Source: Streptomyces formicae (GTDB lineage: Bacteria > Actinomycetota > Actinomycetes > Streptomycetales > Streptomycetaceae). From it: a stretch of 64,000 bases of DNA. The stretch covers positions 1,674,001 to 1,738,000 of the forward strand of contig NZ_CP071872.1 in assembly GCF_022647665.1 (NCBI RefSeq), written 5' to 3'. Position numbers and translations under genes: made by a program. Each line of letters begins with the position of its first letter. The stretch's first letter is position 1. The notes below the pieces were generated by a model, which worked only from the letters and a program-made list of their open reading frames with translations, did not search any database and was not told where the DNA came from. Positions 1 through 8,539 of the stretch are shown here, piece by piece.

Positions 1-1
1 C

Positions 2-1183
2 GTATGGACGGGACTCCTGGTCCTGCTGACGGGCTGCACGGGAGGCGAGCCGAGCGCCGGGGGCAAGCCGCGGTCGGCCGCCGACCACATCAGGATCACC
101 CCCGAGGACGGCGCGAAGGACGTGGCGCCGGACGGCGGCCTGGAAGTGAGCGTGCCCAGCGGCCGGCTGGAGCGGGTCAGGGTCACCCGGATCGAGGACG
201 CCGAGCCCGCCGAGATCCCCGGCGGCATCTCGGGCGACGGGCTGCGCTGGCGGCCCGACGACGGCAAGCGTCTCCAACTGGCCGCCAAGTACCGCGTCGA
301 CGCGGTGGCGCTCGACGGCCACGGCAGGCGCTCCGCCCGGCACAGCACCTTCACCACGCTGGTGCCCGAGCACCGCCTGATCGCCTACTCCAAACCGGAG
401 AACCGCTCCACCGTCGGCACCGGAATGATCGTCTCCATCACCTTCAACCGCGAGGTCACCAACCACGCGGCCGTGCAGCGCGCCATCCGGATCACCGCCG
501 ACCCGCCGGTGGAGATCGTGGGCCACTGGTTCAGCAACGGCCGCATCGACTTCAGACCGCGCACGTACTGGAAGCCGGGCACCAAGGTGAAGGTCGACCT
601 GGGGCTGCGCGACGTGCAGGGCGCTCCGGGCGTGTACGGCATCCAGGACAAGACCTTCGCCTTCACCGTGGGCCGTTCACAGATCTCCACGGTCGACGCG
701 GAGCGGCACATCATGGAGGTGCGCCGCGACGGCGATCTGATCGCGACCCTGCCGGTCACAGCGGGCGCGCGGAAGACGACGACGTACAACGGCACGATGG
801 TGGTCAGCGAGATGTTCGACGTGACCCGGATGAACGGGGCCACGGTCGGCTTCCGGAACAAGAAGACCGGCAAGAGCGAGTACGACATCAAGGACGTGCC
901 GCACGCGATCCGGTTGACCACGTCGGGCACTTTCCTGCACGGCAACTACTGGTCGCGCGCCGACACTTTCGGCCGGGCGAACGTCAGCCACGGCTGCATC
1001 GGGCTCCGCGACGAGCAGGGCGGCAGCGAGCTCAGCCCGGCCGGTTGGTTCTTCGACCGCACGCTGATCGGCGACATCGTGAAAGTGGTCAATTCCCGTG
1101 ACCGGACGGTCGCTCCCGACAACGGCCTGAACGGCTGGAACATGGACTGGCGCAAGTGGAAGGCAGGTTCCGCGCTCGGCTGA
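2..1183 (+). CDS. L,D-transpeptidase lipoprotein, 5' end outside window
   Basis: The frame is open from the first bases, so the true start lies upstream of the window. The earliest readable residues give a hydrophobic stretch ending in LLVLLTGC, a lipobox, so this is a membrane-anchored lipoprotein. After a Gly/Ser-rich linker come two Ig-like segments (region of 70-650) and then the YkuD catalytic domain with HGNYW and the active-site motif SHGCIGLRD (Cys codon at 994-996). The family forms 3-3 cross-links between meso-diaminopimelate residues of peptidoglycan outside the membrane. It lies 199 bp before a second gene of the same architecture and both are on the plus strand, so this is a tandem duplication. 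Family call is firm; the exact substrate is not shown by sequence. Confidence 0.9.
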   Translation, partial: VWTGLLVLLTGCTGGEPSAGGKPRSAADHIRITPEDGAKDVAPDGGLEVSVPSGRLERVRVTRIEDAEPAEIPGGISGDGLRWRPDDGKRLQLAAKYRVDAVALDGHGRRSARHSTFTTLVPEHRLIAYSKPENRSTVGTGMIVSITFNREVTNHAAVQRAIRITADPPVEIVGHWFSNGRIDFRPRTYWKPGTKVKVDLGLRDVQGAPGVYGIQDKTFAFTVGRSQISTVDAERHIMEVRRDGDLIATLPVTAGARKTTTYNGTMVVSEMFDVTRMNGATVGFRNKKTGKSEYDIKDVPHAIRLTTSGTFLHGNYWSRADTFGRANVSHGCIGLRDEQGGSELSPAGWFFDRTLIGDIVKVVNSRDRTVAPDNGLNGWNMDWRKWKAGSALG

Positions 1184-1318
1184 CCCCCGCAGGGCCGCAT
1201 GCCCCGCCCCGGTCCTGGACATGTTGGGACTGAACGGTGACATCCGTGGGGAGTTTCCACGGCTTGCGGTGTGATTATCTATCGCCAGGTGCGCGCAGGG
1301 AGTGCGCGTGGGGGTAGT

Positions 1319-1336
1319 GCCCGGCCGCGGCCGGGC
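1319..1336. repeat. 18-bp perfect palindrome between the two transpeptidase genes
   Basis: GCCCGGCCGCGGCCGGGC reads the same on both strands and lies 47 bp before the chosen start of the second transpeptidase gene. It could be a transcription pause/terminator for the first gene or an operator. No U-tract follows it. Confidence 0.5.
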
Positions 1337-1382
1337 TTCACGGGCCGTGGCGGGGCCAGGCCGTGCGAGGGGAGAGGCCATC

Positions 1383-2678
1383 GTGAACGGGCAGCCGATA
1401 TCGGGGGCATCGGCCGGATTCGGGTCCGGGGCAGGGATCGGAGCAGGGGGCGGCGGCGGTCGTGGACACGGACGCGGTCGCGGCAGTACGGGGGTCCTGG
1501 CCCTGGTCCTGGGCGCGTTGCTGCTGCTGGTGACCGCGTGCGGGGGCGGGGAGGCCGGTAAGGGCGGCGAGGACGAGGGCAAGGGCGGCGGCGGCCAGGC
1601 GGTGGGGAACACCGCCTCGCAGGCCGTCGTGACCGTCGCCCCCAAGGACGGTGCCAAGTCGGTCGCCACCAGCGGTGCCCTCAAGGTGACCGCCGACAAG
1701 GGCAAGCTGACCGCCGTCACCGTCCAGGACGACAAGGGCAACACGGTCGAGGGGAAGATCGCCGCGGGCGGCGCCTCCTGGGAGCCGCTGGCGCATCTCG
1801 CCGCCGCGACCAAGTACAAGGTGCACGCGGTCGCCAAGGACGCCGACGGCCGTGAGTCCGCGAAGGACACCACCTTCACCACCCTCGTCCCGAAGAACAC
1901 CTTCATCGGCCACTACACGCCCGAGGACGGCTCGACCGTCGGCGTCGGCATGCCGGTCTCCGTCAACTTCACCCGGGGCATCACCAACCCGGAGGCCGTC
2001 GAGAACGCCATCGAGGTGACCACCGAGCCGTCGGTCCCGGTCGAGGGCCACTGGTTCGGCAACGACCGGCTCGACTTCCGCCCGGAGAAGTACTGGGCGG
2101 CCGGCACGAAGGTGACGGTCAAGCTCAACCTGGACGGCGTCGAGGGCCGGCCCGGGGTCTACGGCAAGCAGGCCAAGTCGTTCTCCTTCACCATCGGCCG
2201 CAGTCAGGTCTCCACCGCGGACGCCAAGTCCCACACCATGAAGGTCGTACGGGACGGCAAGCTCATCAAGACGATCCCGATCACCGCCGGCGCCCCGTCG
2301 ACGACGACGTACAACGGCCAGATGGTGATCAGCGAGAAGTACCGGGTGACGCGGATGAACGGCGCCACCGTCGGCTTCGGCGGCGAGTACGACATCAAGG
2401 ACGTGCCGCACGCGATGCGTCTGTCCACCTCCGGCACCTTCATCCACGGCAACTACTGGGCCTCGTCCGGCACCTTCGGCTCGGCCAACGTCAGCCACGG
2501 CTGCGTGGGCCTGCGGGACGTGCGCGGCGGCTGGGACAAGAAGGCCCCGGCGGCCTGGATGTACAACAACTCGATCATCGGCGACGTCGTGATCGTGAAG
2601 AACTCCAAGGACAAGCAGATCGCCCCGGACAACGGCTTGAACGGCTGGAACATGTCCTGGGCGGAGTGGACCAAGTAG
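1383..2678 (+). CDS. L,D-transpeptidase lipoprotein (tandem paralogue)
   Basis: A 431-residue protein starting at a GTG preceded by GGGGAGAGG; an upstream in-frame ATG-type start at 1302 has no better ribosome site. The N-terminus is a Gly/Ala/Arg-rich stretch, then a hydrophobic helix and lipobox LVTAC with lipidated Cys at residue 53, an unusually long lead. Two Ig-like domains follow, then the YkuD domain with HGNYW and SHGCVGLRD (catalytic Cys about residue 374). It should cross-link peptidoglycan at the outer face of the membrane. Nearly every motif matches the gene upstream, including the C-terminal DNGLNGWNM signature, so the two are paralogues. Function is firm by family; division of labour between the two is unknown. 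Confidence 0.92.
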   Translation: MNGQPISGASAGFGSGAGIGAGGGGGRGHGRGRGSTGVLALVLGALLLLVTACGGGEAGKGGEDEGKGGGGQAVGNTASQAVVTVAPKDGAKSVATSGALKVTADKGKLTAVTVQDDKGNTVEGKIAAGGASWEPLAHLAAATKYKVHAVAKDADGRESAKDTTFTTLVPKNTFIGHYTPEDGSTVGVGMPVSVNFTRGITNPEAVENAIEVTTEPSVPVEGHWFGNDRLDFRPEKYWAAGTKVTVKLNLDGVEGRPGVYGKQAKSFSFTIGRSQVSTADAKSHTMKVVRDGKLIKTIPITAGAPSTTTYNGQMVISEKYRVTRMNGATVGFGGEYDIKDVPHAMRLSTSGTFIHGNYWASSGTFGSANVSHGCVGLRDVRGGWDKKAPAAWMYNNSIIGDVVIVKNSKDKQIAPDNGLNGWNMSWAEWTK

Positions 2679-2685
2679 GACCCGC

Positions 2686-2750
2686 TCAGAACCCGCTCAG
2701 GACTCGCGCAGGCCCCGCTCAGGGCTCGTGCAGGGCCCGCTCGGGATCCG
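2686..2750. repeat. Degenerate short tandem repeat
   Basis: About six imperfect copies of an 11-12 base unit (CCCGCTCAGG and variants such as CTCGTGCAGG) follow the stop of the second transpeptidase gene. They are non-coding and lie immediately before the terminator hairpin. Confidence 0.55.
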
Positions 2751-2760
2751 CGTGACGTAC

Positions 2761-2793
2761 GGGCCCGGTGCTGTGACGGACAGCACCGGGCCC
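2761..2793 (+). terminator. Hairpin terminator after the L,D-transpeptidase pair
   Basis: Perfect 14-bp stem GGGCCCGGTGCTGT with a 5-base loop (GACGG). No U-run, as is usual for Streptomyces terminators. Confidence 0.75.
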
Positions 2794-2810
2794 ACTCATG
2801 TGCTGTGCTT

Positions 2811-2837
2811 CTGGGGGAGACCCCCCGGACCCCCCTG
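2811..2837. repeat. GGGGGAG/CCCCCC short palindromic element
   Basis: CTGGGGGAGACCCCCCGG followed by ACCCCCCTGG sits just upstream of the enoyl-CoA hydratase gene. It resembles the G-run/C-run elements at 12995 and 24481 in this window, and could form a hairpin in the leader of the next gene. Confidence 0.45.
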
Positions 2838-2854
2838 GCACTAACCTGCGGGTC

Positions 2855-3622
2855 ATGACCGTTTCTCTCGAAGTCTCCGAAGGCGTCGGCACCATCCGCC
2901 TCGACCGCCCTCCGATGAACGCCCTCGACATCGCCACCCAGGACCGGCTGCGCGAGCTCGCCGCCGAGGCCACCGACCGCGACGACGTGCGCGCCGTGAT
3001 CCTGTACGGCGGCGAGAAGGTGTTCGCGGCCGGCGCGGACATCAAGGAGATGCAGGTGATGGACCACGCCGCGATGGTCAAGCGGTCCAGGGCCCTGCAG
3101 GACTCGTTCACCGCCGTCGCCCGGATCCCCAAGCCCGTCGTCGCCGCCGTCACGGGCTACGCACTGGGCGGCGGCTGCGAGCTCGCGCTCTGCGCCGACT
3201 ACCGGATCGCCGCCGACAACGCCAAGCTGGGCCAGCCGGAGATCCTGCTGGGGCTCATCCCGGGCGCGGGCGGCACCCAGCGGCTGGCGCGTCTGGTCGG
3301 CCCGTCCAAGGCCAAGGACCTCATCTTCACGGGCCGTCATGTGAAGGCCGACGAGGCGCTGGCGATCGGTCTGGTCGACCGGGTCGTCCCGGCGGCCGAG
3401 GTGTACGAGCAGGCGCACGCCTGGGCGGCGAAGCTGGCCCAGGGCCCGGCGCTGGCTCTGCGCGCGGCGAAGGAGTCCGTCGACGCGGGCCTGGAGACGG
3501 ACATCGACACGGGCCTGGCGATCGAACGGAACTGGTTCGCGGGCCTGTTCGCGACCGAGGACCGCGAGCGCGGGATGCGCAGCTTCGTGGAGGAGGGGCC
3601 CGGCAAGGCGAAGTTCCTCTGA
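2855..3622 (+). CDS. Enoyl-CoA hydratase/isomerase (crotonase family)
   Basis: A 255-residue crotonase-fold enzyme. The oxyanion-hole segment AAGADIKEM and the GGGCELAL segment are present, and both acidic residues expected of a true hydratase are visible: the Glu in GGCEL and the Glu in GQPEILLG, followed by PGAGGTQRL. It should hydrate trans-2-enoyl-CoA to 3-hydroxyacyl-CoA in fatty-acid or branched-chain oxidation in the cytosol. The ATG at 2855 is chosen because the protein then begins directly with the first beta strand; an in-frame start at 2798 would add 19 low-complexity residues from a palindromic element. It stands alone between two terminator-like hairpins, so it is probably monocistronic. 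Which acyl chain it prefers cannot be read from sequence. Confidence 0.9.
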   Translation: MTVSLEVSEGVGTIRLDRPPMNALDIATQDRLRELAAEATDRDDVRAVILYGGEKVFAAGADIKEMQVMDHAAMVKRSRALQDSFTAVARIPKPVVAAVTGYALGGGCELALCADYRIAADNAKLGQPEILLGLIPGAGGTQRLARLVGPSKAKDLIFTGRHVKADEALAIGLVDRVVPAAEVYEQAHAWAAKLAQGPALALRAAKESVDAGLETDIDTGLAIERNWFAGLFATEDRERGMRSFVEEGPGKAKFL

Positions 3623-3884
3623 GCCGCGCCCGGTTGGACACACGGTGCCGGTATGTCAACCTGATGGGCGGCTTAAACAGACCTTAAGGGAATCCTAAGA
3701 CTCGTGCCTGCGCAGCGCTTCGCGATCAGTTGTAAGCGGTGCGTCATCGCAGGTCAGATGGGCCCTCGAAGGGTTGATCTGCCAGTGTCATATGCCAAAC
3801 CGATGCTCCGGAATCAAGGATTCCGGAGCATCGGATTTGGCCGGAACGGCCACGGAACGTGCTCCGGGCGGCCATGATGGGGGC
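3623..3884 (+). other. Intergenic region with palindrome upstream of RsbW-like gene
   Basis: A 262-bp gap. It holds an imperfect CTTAAGG / TCCTAAG inverted repeat near 3680-3700 and a long near-perfect hairpin at 3794-3841. Base composition is lower in GC than the flanking genes, as expected for a promoter region. No coding potential seen. Confidence 0.5.
3794..3841. promoter_or_regulatory. Long hairpin palindrome upstream of RsbW-like gene
   Basis: CGATGCTCCGGAATC (3801-3815), loop AAG, then its exact complement (3819-3833). With one bulged A the pairing extends outward through CCAAA/TTTGG to 3794 and 3841, giving about 22 pairs. It ends 43 bp before the chosen start codon. It could be a dyad operator or a 5'-UTR stem; a terminator for the hydratase gene 170 bp upstream is possible but there is no U-tract. 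Confidence 0.7.
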
Positions 3885-4391
3885 ATGGCGGGGCTGGAGG
3901 GTAGGGAGCAACCGCGGCAGCGCGGGAGTGTGACCGCTGCGCGGTGGATGCCGGCCGTTGAGGACGAACAGGCGGTCAAGGCGCTCGAGTTGTTCGGGAA
4001 CCCGACGGACGAGGAGGTCCGGCTGCCGTCCCGGCCCGAGTCCGCGGCCACCGCCCGCAGGCTCACACAGAGTGTCGTTCTCCGTCAGTGGGCGCTCTCC
4101 CCGCAGATTGCCGAGCATGCGACCCTGCTCGTCTCCGAACTCGTGGGGAACGCGGTGCGTCACACCGGGGCACGGGTCTTCGGGCTGCGGATGCTGCGCA
4201 GGCGCGGCTGGATCCGGGTCGAGGTGCGGGACCCCTCCCGTGGGCTGCCGTGTCTGATGCCGGTGCACGACCTGGACACCAGCGGCCGCGGCCTCTTCCT
4301 GGTCGACAAGCTCTCCGACCGCTGGGGTGTCGATCTGCTGCCGCGCGGCAAGACGACCTGGTTCGAGATGCGCGTCGCCGACCGCGTCTGA
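3885..4391 (+). CDS. RsbW-like ATP-binding regulator (HATPase_c_2)
   Basis: A 168-residue single-domain protein of the GHKL ATPase fold. The N-box SELVGNAVRHTG and the ATP-lid glycine motif DTSGRGLFLVDKL are clear; there is no sensor, membrane segment or dimerisation domain. Streptomyces encode dozens of such proteins, usually acting as anti-sigma-factor kinases that phosphorylate STAS-domain anti-anti-sigma factors. The partner is not adjacent here. ATG 3885 is chosen because the longer reading starting at 3774 would run through the palindrome. Its transcript would carry that hairpin as leader if the promoter lies upstream of 3794. Role in sigma regulation is inferred from the family. Confidence 0.8.
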   Translation: MAGLEGREQPRQRGSVTAARWMPAVEDEQAVKALELFGNPTDEEVRLPSRPESAATARRLTQSVVLRQWALSPQIAEHATLLVSELVGNAVRHTGARVFGLRMLRRRGWIRVEVRDPSRGLPCLMPVHDLDTSGRGLFLVDKLSDRWGVDLLPRGKTTWFEMRVADRV

Positions 4392-4410
4392 CTGCCTGCC
4401 GGAAGCACGA

Positions 4411-4447
4411 AAGCCCCCTGCTGCCGTCGTGCGGCGCCTGGGGGCTT
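4411..4447 (+). terminator. Terminator after RsbW-like gene
   Basis: AAGCCCCC at 4411-4418 pairs with GGGGGCTT at 4440-4447; the loop itself can form a smaller GC-rich stem. It begins 19 bp after the stop codon. Confidence 0.7.
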
Positions 4448-4764
4448 CATGCGTGCGGCCGTGGACGTTGGGGGTGTGATCCACGACCGCTCTGGAACGA
4501 CCTGGCCCGGGTCAATGGGGGTCGTGTCACCGACTATGGCAGACGAGGGGCCTTCCCGCCAAAAGTCCCTACTGGTGCATATCTGTCCATAGCACCCCAA
4601 TGGGAAAGTGAATCAAAGGTGAAATGAGCCACCTGCCTCGGAAATATTGAATAAGTATGGGCCGGTCCGGGTGATCCATCGATCCTGGCGCTGTCCGATG
4701 GCTGTGGCGGCGAGACGACTCGCAATAGTCCCGAAGTAGGCAAATCATTATTTTTCGCCCTCGG
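4448..4764 (+). other. Low-GC upstream region of the beta-propeller lipoprotein gene
   Basis: About 317 bp without a supported gene. The stretch 4560-4760 is clearly AT-richer than the rest of the window (AAAGTGAATCAAAGGTGAAA, GAAATATTGAATAAG, TCATTATTTTTCG), which marks a promoter and leader region or foreign DNA. No Shine-Dalgarno sequence is evident before the ATG at 4765. Confidence 0.5.
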
Positions 4765-5985
4765 ATGCGTATCGTGATCACCGTGATTCGCATCGGTCGG
4801 CACGGCGCCCTGCGCGCACGAGTGCACACGGGCGCCGCGCTCGCCGTTCTGCTTCTGCTCTCCGTCGTCGCGGCGGGCTGCACCGCCCCCGACCGGCAGA
4901 GCGGACGGGAGTCCGCCCCGCCGCCCCCGACCACGGAGGCGGCCGCCGTCCCCGCCGGGCTGCCCGGGATGCCGCCGGTCCTGGACCCGAAGGACATCTA
5001 CGCGGCCGACCGCCCCGGCCGGCTCTCGCCGACCGTCGCCGGTTTCCCGTCACGCGTGTACGTCCCGAACACGCTCTCCCACACGGTCACGGTCATCGAC
5101 CCGGCGACGTACAAGATCGTCGACACCATCCCGGTCGGCGACCATCCGCAGCACGTCGTGCCCTCCTGGGACCTGAAGACCCTGTGGGTGAACAACAACC
5201 GCGGCAACAGCCTCACCCCGATCGACCCGGCGACCGGCAAGGCGGGCAGCCCCGTCGACGTGCACGACCCGTACAACCTCTACTTCACGCCCAACGGCCG
5301 GTACGCCGTCGTCATGGCCTCACTCGACCGCGAGCTCGTCTTCCGCGACCCGCACACCATGCAGGCGCTCAAGACCACCCCGGTGTCCTGCTACGGCGTC
5401 AACCACGCGGACTTCTCCGCCGACGGGCGGTACTTCATCGTCTCGTGCGAGTTCTCCGGGGAGCTGCTCAAGGTCGACACGGAGCGGATGGAGGTGACCG
5501 CCCAGCAGAAACTCCCGCTCTCCGGCGCGATGCCGCAGGACGTGAAGCTCTCGCCGGACGGCAGGACCTTCTACATCGCCGACATGAAGGCCCACGGCGT
5601 ATGGGTGCTGGACGGCGACCGGTTCACCGCACCGAACCTGCTGCCCACCGGAAAGGGTGCCCACGGCCTCTACGTCAGCCGGGACTCCAGGGAGATGTAC
5701 ATCACCAACCGCGGCGAGGGCTCCATCTCCGTCTTCGACTTCGCCCGGGACGACCTCACGAAGAAGTGGCAGCTCCCGGGCGGCGGTTCACCCGACATGG
5801 GCGGGGTCTCCGCCGACGGCAAGGTGCTCTGGCTGTCCGGGCGCTACCACTCGGAGGTGTACGCCGTCGACACCACGACCGGCCGGCAGCTGGCCCGCAT
5901 CCCGGTCGGCGACGGCCCGCACGGACTCGCGGTCTATCCGCAGCCGGGCCGCTACTCGCTCGGCCACACGGGCGTCTTCCGCTGA
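4765..5985 (+). CDS. YVTN-type beta-propeller lipoprotein
   Basis: A 406-residue secreted protein. The N-terminus has basic residues, a hydrophobic core and the lipobox VVAAGC, so it is lipidated at the outer membrane face. The rest is built of about seven repeated blades with the YVTN pattern, for example VTVIDPATYKIVDTIPVG and ISVFDFARDDL, each followed by a glycine-containing turn. Such propellers are protein- or surface-interaction scaffolds; no catalytic residues are evident. The ATG at 4765 is the first start in the frame but lacks a clear ribosome site, so a slightly later GTG start is possible. Its 3' end meets a 13-bp tandem repeat and a convergent GNAT gene. Confidence 0.8.
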   Translation: MRIVITVIRIGRHGALRARVHTGAALAVLLLLSVVAAGCTAPDRQSGRESAPPPPTTEAAAVPAGLPGMPPVLDPKDIYAADRPGRLSPTVAGFPSRVYVPNTLSHTVTVIDPATYKIVDTIPVGDHPQHVVPSWDLKTLWVNNNRGNSLTPIDPATGKAGSPVDVHDPYNLYFTPNGRYAVVMASLDRELVFRDPHTMQALKTTPVSCYGVNHADFSADGRYFIVSCEFSGELLKVDTERMEVTAQQKLPLSGAMPQDVKLSPDGRTFYIADMKAHGVWVLDGDRFTAPNLLPTGKGAHGLYVSRDSREMYITNRGEGSISVFDFARDDLTKKWQLPGGGSPDMGGVSADGKVLWLSGRYHSEVYAVDTTTGRQLARIPVGDGPHGLAVYPQPGRYSLGHTGVFR

Positions 5986-5990
5986 CCCGG

Positions 5991-6045
5991 AGCCGGTCGT
6001 CCCAGCCGGTCGTCCCAGCCGGGCATCTCAGCCGGTCGTCTCAGC
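5991..6045. repeat. 13-bp tandem repeat, about four copies
   Basis: AGCCGGTCGTCCC occurs twice exactly (5991-6003, 6004-6016) and twice with changes (6017-6029, 6030-6042), with a partial fifth copy. It fills the gap between the convergent propeller and GNAT genes and includes the GNAT stop codon (complement of 6041-6043). Confidence 0.85.
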
Positions 6046-6682
6046 CGGAGACCAGCAGCGCCTCGGAGCCGACCGGCCGGTACCCCGCCTGCTGGAACGT
6101 CCGCACACTGCGCGCGTTCCCCGGCGACTGCTGCGCCCACACGTATCCGCCGCGCGGGACCAGATGACGGGCGGCGAGCGCCAGCTCCACGCCGAGCCCG
6201 GCACCGCGCGCCTCCAGGTCCACCTCGATCGCGGCCTCCCACCGGCCCGCCACCCCGCGGCCGAGGACCAGCACGCCGCCGTCCGCCGCCCACACCCGTA
6301 CGTCGTCGCGGTACTTGAGGGCCCGCGCCACCCGGGGGTGGTCCTGGTCCTCGAACTCGCGCAGCGGGAGGTCCGGCAGTCCGGACCGCCAGGGGGCGAC
6401 CGACAGCAGATCGATCGTGTTCATGGAGCGGGCGGTCCTGGCCATCAGCGCGCTGAGGAAGCCGGGGTTCATGCTCGCCGCGAGCGGATCGCCGGCCGCG
6501 GCCGCGAGCGTGGACCGCACCCACGCGGGGTCCTCGTCCGTGAACACGACGGAGTGCGCGGTGAAGGCCAGCACGCCCGCGTCCCGCGGATCCGGCTGCG
6601 GAACCACCGTGGTCGTACCGTCCGGCGGCGGGAACTCGCCACGCGCCGCCGCCGCCAGAATCCGTACCAGCTCGTCGCTCAC
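6041..6682 (-). CDS. GNAT-family N-acetyltransferase
   Basis: A 213-residue protein beginning at a GTG at 6682 with GGAGGG close upstream. The C-terminal third has the GNAT fold: a strand with LEARGAGLGVELALAARH and the acetyl-CoA-binding tail GNARSVRTFQQAGYRPVG. The N-terminal half is family-specific and holds no recognised motif. It should transfer an acetyl group from acetyl-CoA to an unknown amine. It is divergent from the EF-hand gene, leaving 72 bp for both promoters. A longer reading frame upstream of 6682 exists but would overlap the EF-hand gene, so it is rejected. Family call good, substrate unknown. Confidence 0.8.
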   Translation of the reverse strand: MSDELVRILAAAARGEFPPPDGTTTVVPQPDPRDAGVLAFTAHSVVFTDEDPAWVRSTLAAAAGDPLAASMNPGFLSALMARTARSMNTIDLLSVAPWRSGLPDLPLREFEDQDHPRVARALKYRDDVRVWAADGGVLVLGRGVAGRWEAAIEVDLEARGAGLGVELALAARHLVPRGGYVWAQQSPGNARSVRTFQQAGYRPVGSEALLVSG

Positions 6683-6754
6683 CCCTCCATCCTCGCGCAC
6701 CGGCCGCGCCGATAGCCTGACCTCCGTCAGTAATGCACCAAGAAGGGGTGGACA

Positions 6755-6970
6755 GTGGCGGACATCGAGTCGGCGCGCAAGGCCTTCGACCGTTACGACC
6801 TGAACGGCGACGGGTTGATCTCGGCCTCCGAGTACAAGAGCGTCATGGCGCAGCTGGGCGACTTCCACGTCACCGAGACGGTCGCCGAGGCCGTCATCAA
6901 GGCCAAGGACGGCAACGGCGACGGCCTGCTGACCTTCGACGAGTTCTGGGCGTCCTTCGACAGGAGCTGA
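6755..6970 (+). CDS. Two-EF-hand calcium-binding protein
   Basis: A 71-residue cytosolic protein with two canonical EF-hand loops: DLNGDGLISASE (about residues 15-26) and DGNGDGLLTFDE (about 53-64). Both keep Asp at positions 1 and 5, Asn at 3 (offset by one in the second), Gly at 6 and Glu at 12, so both should bind calcium. There is nothing else in the protein, so it is a calmodulin-like sensor or buffer. Similar small EF-hand proteins occur in Streptomyces (CabD/calerythrin-like). The GTG start at 6755 follows AAGAAGGGG. Its target is not indicated by neighbours; a GNAT gene is divergent. Confidence 0.9.
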   Translation: MADIESARKAFDRYDLNGDGLISASEYKSVMAQLGDFHVTETVAEAVIKAKDGNGDGLLTFDEFWASFDRS

Positions 6971-6983
6971 CCCCGCCGGCACA

Positions 6984-7022
6984 CGGAGCGGCCCCTGGCG
7001 CATGTCGCCGGGGGCCGCTCCG
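6984..7022. terminator. Bidirectional terminator between EF-hand gene and sdaA
   Basis: CGGAGCGGCCCC pairs exactly with GGGGCCGCTCCG (12 bp). It lies between convergent stops at 6970 and 7036 and can serve both strands. Confidence 0.8.
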
Positions 7023-7035
7023 CGTCACCACCGGC

Positions 7036-8403
<1,368 letters not shown>

Positions 8404-8479
8404 GGGGGTACTCCTCAAGCTGGTAGACGCCGTTGTCTGCCGGGTTGGCGCAGAAGGACGAACGGGCTGTACGTGGTGC

Positions 8480-8517
8480 GGGGCACCGCACCCACTGTCC
8501 AGTGTGCGCGGTGCCCC
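8480..8517 (-). terminator. Hairpin terminator after glyA
   Basis: GGGGCACCG (8480-8488) pairs with CGGTGCCCC (8509-8517), 23 bp beyond the glyA stop and before sdaA. It probably limits read-through into sdaA. Confidence 0.75.
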
Positions 8518-8539
8518 TTGTGTTTTGCTTACGTCTGGA

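Noticed and set aside
5991..6045. Possible CRISPR repeat array
   Set aside because: Repeats are 13 bp, adjoining, with no spacers and no cas genes.
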